This document shows positions 33,034 to 38,374 of a stretch of 38,374 nt of DNA, one piece after another. Origin of the DNA: DASUFP01 sp036274495 (GTDB lineage: Bacteria; Bacteroidota; Bacteroidia; AKYH767-A; OLB10); assembly GCA_036274495.1 (NCBI GenBank), contig DASUFP010000086.1:1-38374 (forward strand), written 5' to 3'. The notes beneath the pieces are model-generated. The model was not told the DNA's origin and did not search any database. It saw only the letters and a program-made list of their open reading frames with translations. Position numbers and translations under genes: made by a program. The stretch's first letter is position 1. Each line of letters begins with the position of its first letter.

Positions 33034-34290
33034 ATGAAATACGTCATAATAAATATCGGAAACCTGTGTCAGCTGCGTGATACAACTCCCGCGCCGGTAG
33101 CAGGCAAGGCCATGTCCGAACTGCCGGTTCTCAGTAATGGCTGGCTTTTTTGCGATAACGGCATCATTGACTCGTATGGGACCATGGATCGGTTTGACGA
33201 GGCTGTAAAGGCGTTTGATCGCAACGGGACAGCTGTAGTTACAGATGCATCAGGCGGTATGGTACTGCCGGGCTGGTGCGATTCGCATACGCATATTGTT
33301 TTTGCAGAATGGCGCGAGCGTGAATTTGTTGACAGAATTAACGGACTAACCTATGAGGAGATAGCCCGCAATGGCGGGGGGATTCTGAACTCTGCCGCTA
33401 AAATGGCCGGCGCTTCCGAAGAAGACCTGGTGAAAGGAGCCCTTTCACGGCTTGAGGAGATGAGCCGCTTTGGTACCTGTGCCGTTGAAATAAAGAGCGG
33501 GTATGGGCTGAATGTCGACAGCGAACTTAAAATGCTGAGGGTTGTGAAAACCCTTAAGAAAATGTCGCCCCTCACCATTAAAGCCACCTTTCTGGGAGCA
33601 CATGCGGTGCCTTTGGAGTATAAGATGAACCGTAAGGGCTATATCGATCTTATAGTAAATGAGATGTTGCCCAGGGTCGCCGAAGAGGAACTGGCCGACT
33701 ATTGCGATGTGTTCTGCGACCGTGGTTTTTTTACTGTCGAGGAGACGGACAGGATACTGGAAGCAGGATTAAAATTCAACCTGCAACCAAAAATTCATGC
33801 CAACGAACTTGATTTCTCGGGAGGTATTCAGGCCGGTGTCAGGCACGGAGCGCTCTCGGTTGACCATCTTGAATTTACCGGCGAAGCTGAAATCAAGGCG
33901 CTGAAAGATAGTACAACCATGCCCACCCTGCTGCCTTCGACAGCGTTTTTCCTGAAATTGCATTATGCCCCTGCACGTAAAATGATAGATGCGGGACTTC
34001 CGGTTGCACTGGCAACCGACTACAATCCCGGATCGTCACCATCGGGCAATATGCCCTTTGTTATTTCTCTCGCATGTATCCATATGAATATGCTTCCCGA
34101 AGAGGCTGTTAACGCCGCCACCATCAACGGAGCCTACGCAATGGACCTGCTCAGCGACAACGGTTCAATTACTCCCGGAAAAGAGGCAAGCTTTATGATT
34201 ACACAACCTATGAATACCCTTGCACATATCCCCTACCGTTTTGGCGCGGGATTGATTCATAAAGTGTTCATCAAGGGCAAACCGATATGA
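33034..34290 (+). CDS. hutI: Imidazolonepropionase HutI
   Basis: A 418-residue amidohydrolase that opens 4-imidazolone-5-propionate to N-formimino-L-glutamate, the third step of histidine degradation. The metal-binding HxH (H85, H87 in WCDSHTHIVFAEWRE), the HANELDFSGG region, the VDHLEF histidine and the ATDYNPGSSPSGNMP aspartate are all present, so the enzyme should be active. It is followed after 89 bp by ftcD, which uses its product; hutH and hutU are not in this window. Confidence 0.95.
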   Translation: MKYVIINIGNLCQLRDTTPAPVAGKAMSELPVLSNGWLFCDNGIIDSYGTMDRFDEAVKAFDRNGTAVVTDASGGMVLPGWCDSHTHIVFAEWREREFVDRINGLTYEEIARNGGGILNSAAKMAGASEEDLVKGALSRLEEMSRFGTCAVEIKSGYGLNVDSELKMLRVVKTLKKMSPLTIKATFLGAHAVPLEYKMNRKGYIDLIVNEMLPRVAEEELADYCDVFCDRGFFTVEETDRILEAGLKFNLQPKIHANELDFSGGIQAGVRHGALSVDHLEFTGEAEIKALKDSTTMPTLLPSTAFFLKLHYAPARKMIDAGLPVALATDYNPGSSPSGNMPFVISLACIHMNMLPEEAVNAATINGAYAMDLLSDNGSITPGKEASFMITQPMNTLAHIPYRFGAGLIHKVFIKGKPI

Positions 34291-34379
34291 CCCCTTACCT
34301 CCTCAATCTGCCTTTACACGTACCTATTGTTTTAGCATATCCCTGCATCTGATTACCTACTACAGAAAATCATTTATTC

Positions 34380-36062
34380 ATGAAGCAACTTATTGAGTGT
34401 GTTCCCAATTTCTCCGAAGGAATCGATATGTCGGTGATACACCGCATTACCGATGCCATTGCCGATGTTGAATGGGTTAAGGTACTGAATACCGATCCCG
34501 GTAAGGCAACCAACCGCACCGTGGTAACCTTTGTTGGAACACCGGAAGCAGTAACTGAAGCGGCATTCAGGGCTATCAAAAAAGCAGCTGAGCTTATCGA
34601 TATGACCCGTCATAAGGGAGAACACCCGAGGATGGGAGCTACCGATGTTTGTCCGTTTATACCTGTTGCAAACATTACCCTGGCCGAAACCGCCGAATGG
34701 TCGAAAAAGCTGGCTGAACGGGTAGGAAAAGAACTGGGGATTCCTGTTTACCTCTATGAGGCCGCTCAGCCGGATAAAAAACGGAGTAACCTGTCGGTGA
34801 TCCGTTCGGGAGAATATGAGGGATTCGCTAAAAAAATGGAAGATCCCGCATGGCAGCCTGATTTTGGTCCGCATGTATTTAACGAACGGGCGGGAGCCAC
34901 GGTAATCGGCGCCCGTGATTTCCTGATTGCCTACAACGTAAACCTGAACACCAAATCGGTTAAACGGGCCAACTCCATTGCCTTTGACATTAGGGAAGCG
35001 GGACGGGTATTACGTACAGGCAACCCCGTTAGCGGGCCCATAGCAAAAGATGAACAAGGCAACGAGATTCGTATTCCGGGAAAACTGAAGGGCGTAAAGG
35101 CCATTGGTTGGTTTATTGAAGAGTATGGCGTGGCTCAGGTTTCAATCAACATTACCCGGTTCAGGGAAACACCGCTGCACAAAGTTTTTGAAGCATGTGT
35201 GGAGAGCGGACTTGAACGGGGAATAAGGGTTACAGGATCGGAACTGGTAGGTCTGGTGCCCCTATCGGCAATGCTGGAGGCAGGAAAATATTTTCTTCAC
35301 AAACAGCAGTTATCATCGGGAGTTTCCGATTCGGAACTCATTCATATTGCCGTAAAATCTATGGGTCTCGACGAACTTGGCCCCTTTGACCCGCAAAAAA
35401 GAATCATCGAATACTGTTTGCACGAAGCGGGACACAACCCGCTTATCTCCATGTCGCTTGACCGGTTTGCGGATGAAACCGCAAGTGAATCGCCTGCTCC
35501 AGGAGGCGGCTCCATAGCTGCCTACCTGGGTACCCTGGGTGTCTCGCTTGGGACGATGGTGGCTAACCTGTCGGCTTCAAAAAAAGGATGGGAAGACCGG
35601 TGGGAGACTTTCAGTGAACATGCCGAAAAAGGACAGCGCCTTAAGAACGAATTGCTGTTGCTTGTTGATGAAGATACCAGGGCCTTTAACGCCATTATGG
35701 GGGCCTTTCAACTGCCTAAATCAACTCCCGAAGAAACAGCAGCCCGAAAAGCTGCCATACAATCTGCGACAAAATACGCTATCGAAGTACCCTTTAAAGT
35801 GATGGAGCGATCGCTGGCAACAATGGATCTGCTGCTGGAGATGGCCGAAAAGGGCAACCCAAACTCTGCCTCCGACGCAGGCGTGGGTGCACTGTGCGCC
35901 AAAGCCGCCGTTTCGGGCGCATTCCTGAATGTAAAAATTAATGCCGGCTCGTACGACGACAAGGCCTTCACTACTTCTGTCATTGCAAAAGGCGGCGCAA
36001 TAGAACAAAAAGCTGCCGAAATGCAGGAGCGTATCCTGAAGGTTGTTGAGTCGAAAATTTAA
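34380..36062 (+). CDS. ftcD: Bifunctional glutamate formimidoyltransferase / formimidoyl-THF cyclodeaminase
   Basis: A 560-residue fusion. Residues ~1-325 are the formiminotransferase part (MKQLIECVPNFSEG, HKGEHPRMGATDVCPFIPV, GVAQVSINITRF). Residues ~345-560 are the cyclodeaminase part (SPAPGGGSIAAYLGTLGVSL, helical bundle to the end). It moves the formimino group of N-formimino-glutamate to tetrahydrofolate and then deaminates it to methenyl-THF. The length and both domains match mammalian-type bifunctional FTCD. It is directly downstream of hutI in the same orientation. Confidence 0.95.
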   Translation: MKQLIECVPNFSEGIDMSVIHRITDAIADVEWVKVLNTDPGKATNRTVVTFVGTPEAVTEAAFRAIKKAAELIDMTRHKGEHPRMGATDVCPFIPVANITLAETAEWSKKLAERVGKELGIPVYLYEAAQPDKKRSNLSVIRSGEYEGFAKKMEDPAWQPDFGPHVFNERAGATVIGARDFLIAYNVNLNTKSVKRANSIAFDIREAGRVLRTGNPVSGPIAKDEQGNEIRIPGKLKGVKAIGWFIEEYGVAQVSINITRFRETPLHKVFEACVESGLERGIRVTGSELVGLVPLSAMLEAGKYFLHKQQLSSGVSDSELIHIAVKSMGLDELGPFDPQKRIIEYCLHEAGHNPLISMSLDRFADETASESPAPGGGSIAAYLGTLGVSLGTMVANLSASKKGWEDRWETFSEHAEKGQRLKNELLLLVDEDTRAFNAIMGAFQLPKSTPEETAARKAAIQSATKYAIEVPFKVMERSLATMDLLLEMAEKGNPNSASDAGVGALCAKAAVSGAFLNVKINAGSYDDKAFTTSVIAKGGAIEQKAAEMQERILKVVESKI

Positions 36063-36107
36063 CCCCCCGGTGACGTATCTTTTTACCTGCGACTGCGTAT
36101 ATGTAAT

Positions 36108-38360
36108 ATGATGATGACCCACCACAGGCTCAGCTGGAAATCCAGGCTCGACCGGATAGTTTATTCTTTTCCGGTGCAACTGCTGGTGATGCACTTTAAA
36201 AAAAACCAACTGCTCCTGGTCTACTGGCTCATTTTACTGGCCTTTGTTACAAAGACTTTTGCCAATCGTTTTGGAATTCCTTACCTGTTTCTTGATCCCG
36301 AGTATTTAGGCCGCGTAAATGCGGCTTCTTTTTTTATCACCGGACTGGCAACAGGCATGTTTGTAATGGCTTTTAATATTTCGAGTTTTATTCTCAACAG
36401 TTTTCGTTTCCCCTTTCTGGCCACACTCTCCAAGACCTTTCAGAAATACGCTGTCAATAATTTTATTTTACCGCTTGTCTTTGTGGTGGTTTACATAGGG
36501 GAAATCATCCATTTTCAATACTTCAATCAGTTTGAACCTATTCAGGTTATTTTGTTGAATATTCTGGTCTTCCTGGGAGGTGTAGTGCTGATTATAATCC
36601 TGACGCTGCGCTATTTTTTACTTACCAATAAGGACATCTACAAACTCTACGGAGTTGAGCATTCCGATTCAATTCCCGGCAGTCGTATGGATATTGAACC
36701 CATACGTCCTGCAACCAAAACCAAATCGGGTAAGAAACCCTGGCGTGTCGACACCTACCTGGCATTGCCCCTGCATGTGCGGCTGGTCCGTTCAACGGCA
36801 CACTACAAAACCTATATGCTGCAATCGGTTTTCAAGCAAAACCACATCAACGCGGCAATTATGGAGATCATCGTCTTTTCACTTTTCATTGTGCTCGGAT
36901 TGTTCCGGGAATATACCCCTTTCCAGATTCCGGCAGCGGCAAGTCTCATGCTCTTATTTACCATGTTCATCATGCTGTCGGGGGTTGTCCGCTTCTGGTT
37001 GCGGTCGTGGGCTACCACAGCGGTAATCGCCCTATTTCTCATCCTGAACTTTCTGTCGCAATTCGAATTCTTTAATCAGAAAAACAAACTTACCGGCCTC
37101 GATTACACAGGAGCCCGAAAAGAATACACGTTTGAATCGATTTCGGCATCGCACAATGCGGAAAAAACAGCTGCCGATCAAATGCAAACCATCGGCATTC
37201 TGAATAAATGGGCCGCTTCGGCAAACGGCACCGAAAAACCAAAACTGGTAGTGATCAATGTCAGCGGCGGCGGTTCCCGTTCTTCCCTCTTTACTTTCAG
37301 AACACTGCAGGCAATCGACAGCTGCCTGAACGGAACACTGATGCAGCAAACGCGGCTTATTACCGGCTCATCGGGTGGCATCATTGGAGCCGCATATTAC
37401 CGCAGTCTCTACCTCGATCACCGCGCAGCTTTGCGGGCAGCCATCAATCAGCCCGATAATGTGTACCTCGAAGATATGGGTAAGGATCTGTTGAACGCAA
37501 CCGCATTCAGCTTTATGGTAAGTGACCTGTTCCTCAACCTTCAAAGTTTTAAGGAGGGTCAAAATACCTACTACAAGGACCGGGGATATGCCTTTGAACA
37601 ACAACTCAACCGCAACACCAATGATGTGCTGGATAAACGTCTTGGCTATTTCCGGAAACCTGAGCTGAGCGGAGAAATTCCGATGATGCTGTTTACTCCT
37701 ACACTGATCAACGACGGAAGATCACTAATTATATCCCCTATAGGAGTTTCTTATTTACTGCAGGGTCCCGACACCAGTTTACTGCCTGTAATTGACGGTG
37801 TGGAGTACACCAATTTTTTCAAAAACGATAAACCGCTGAACACCCAATACACTTCGGTGCTGCGTGTAAATGCTACTTTCCCATGGATTATGCCCTCGGT
37901 AACGTTACCTACCGAACCGCTGACTGAAGCCATGGATGCCGGGCTGCGTGATAATTTCGGAATACTTTATACGGTTCGTTTTCTGCACACTTTCAGAACA
38001 TGGATCAAAGAAAATACTTCCGGCGTTGTTGTAATTCAAATCAGAGATACCAACAAGGAGTTTAAGATGCAGAATAACAGCGAGTCGACCATACTGCAAA
38101 AAATGACAAGCCCTATCCGCAATTTTACCGGAAACTTTATTCTGATGCAGGACTATTATTTTGATGACTATATGGAGTACATGCGCTCGTGGCTGGATAC
38201 CGACTTAGAGTATGTACGATTCGAATTACCTAACATGGAAGAACGCATTCCGCTCTCGTGGCATCTTACCGAAAAGGAGAAAATATTCCTGAAGGATGTT
38301 ATTCACAACGAAGAAAACACCGCTTCACTGAAAAAGGTATCCAGACTTTTGAAAAAATAA
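36108..38360 (+). CDS. Multi-pass membrane protein with patatin-like phospholipase domain
   Basis: A 750-residue protein. The N-terminal half has about seven hydrophobic helices (roughly residues 30-55, 70-95, 115-140, 145-170, 245-265, 272-300, 303-322). The C-terminal half carries a patatin fold: VVINVSGGGSRSSLFTFRTL (oxyanion-hole type GGG), nucleophile elbow ITGSSGGIIGAAYY with S422 in GSSGG, and the catalytic aspartate in MDAGLRDNFG (D610). Both dyad residues are present, so lipase or phospholipase activity is plausible, presumably cytoplasmic and membrane-tethered. The gene starts 45 bp after ftcD, and the window ends 14 bp after its stop. Substrate unknown. Confidence 0.8.
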   Translation: MMMTHHRLSWKSRLDRIVYSFPVQLLVMHFKKNQLLLVYWLILLAFVTKTFANRFGIPYLFLDPEYLGRVNAASFFITGLATGMFVMAFNISSFILNSFRFPFLATLSKTFQKYAVNNFILPLVFVVVYIGEIIHFQYFNQFEPIQVILLNILVFLGGVVLIIILTLRYFLLTNKDIYKLYGVEHSDSIPGSRMDIEPIRPATKTKSGKKPWRVDTYLALPLHVRLVRSTAHYKTYMLQSVFKQNHINAAIMEIIVFSLFIVLGLFREYTPFQIPAAASLMLLFTMFIMLSGVVRFWLRSWATTAVIALFLILNFLSQFEFFNQKNKLTGLDYTGARKEYTFESISASHNAEKTAADQMQTIGILNKWAASANGTEKPKLVVINVSGGGSRSSLFTFRTLQAIDSCLNGTLMQQTRLITGSSGGIIGAAYYRSLYLDHRAALRAAINQPDNVYLEDMGKDLLNATAFSFMVSDLFLNLQSFKEGQNTYYKDRGYAFEQQLNRNTNDVLDKRLGYFRKPELSGEIPMMLFTPTLINDGRSLIISPIGVSYLLQGPDTSLLPVIDGVEYTNFFKNDKPLNTQYTSVLRVNATFPWIMPSVTLPTEPLTEAMDAGLRDNFGILYTVRFLHTFRTWIKENTSGVVVIQIRDTNKEFKMQNNSESTILQKMTSPIRNFTGNFILMQDYYFDDYMEYMRSWLDTDLEYVRFELPNMEERIPLSWHLTEKEKIFLKDVIHNEENTASLKKVSRLLKK

Positions 38361-38374
38361 TACCGGCAGTTTAC

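Overview
The window looks like a chromosome segment from a member of the Bacteroidota. Several proteins carry C-terminal type IX secretion (T9SS) sorting domains, promoters fit the TAnnTTTG -7 pattern of this phylum, Shine-Dalgarno signals are mostly weak or absent, and the core genes (FloA/NfeD pair, PlsY, PrmA next to a giant exported protein, HutI, FtcD) fit. I cannot name the genus.

Layout. Positions 1-22.5 kb are visibly AT-rich and accessory. From about 22.5 kb to the end the DNA is visibly richer in GC and holds housekeeping genes. The switch falls at the 3' end of a tRNA-Arg(ACG) gene (22530-22603, minus), a classic integration point, so the left part is probably a genomic island whose far end lies outside the window.

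Island part A (2-15294, minus strand) is a copper/heavy-metal resistance cluster. It encodes a CusA/CzcA-type RND pump, a TolC-like outer membrane protein, two periplasmic adaptors, small lipoproteins with a heavy-metal-binding Cys motif, a DUF2231-like membrane protein, an HMA-MauE-like membrane protein, and an AraC-type regulator with an N-terminal CxxC metal-binding-like segment. It also has a surface-targeted set: multicopper oxidase, thioredoxin-like protein, sialidase-like beta-propeller and one unknown, all with T9SS tails. The RND pump gene is broken in an unusual way. Its N-terminal piece (2-1270) is the last gene of the cluster, while the middle and C-terminal pieces (7749-5851) come first, as if the operon were circularly permuted, and the second part also has an in-frame amber codon.

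Island part B (15.7-17.9 kb, plus strand) holds a small serine recombinase, translationally coupled to an unknown 120-aa protein, and three further unknown small genes.

Island part C (17.97-22.3 kb, minus strand) is a defence operon: a 108-aa leader protein, a TIR-APAZ protein, a short Argonaute (together a SPARTA-type short-pAgo/TIR system), a DUF4209/HEPN-like gene split by an in-frame ochre codon, and a 59-aa overlapping small ORF. By analogy with studied SPARTA systems, guide-directed recognition of invader nucleic acid by the Argonaute would switch on NAD+ hydrolysis by the TIR domain and stop or kill the cell. The extra genes are the part that looks least described.

Core part (22.6-38.36 kb): floA/nfeD, clpS with a hairpin running into its start codon, a TPR-PD40-SPOR envelope protein, plsY, a 1497-aa exported protein coupled to prmA, then on the plus strand hutI and ftcD (histidine degradation) and a multi-pass membrane protein with a patatin-like domain.
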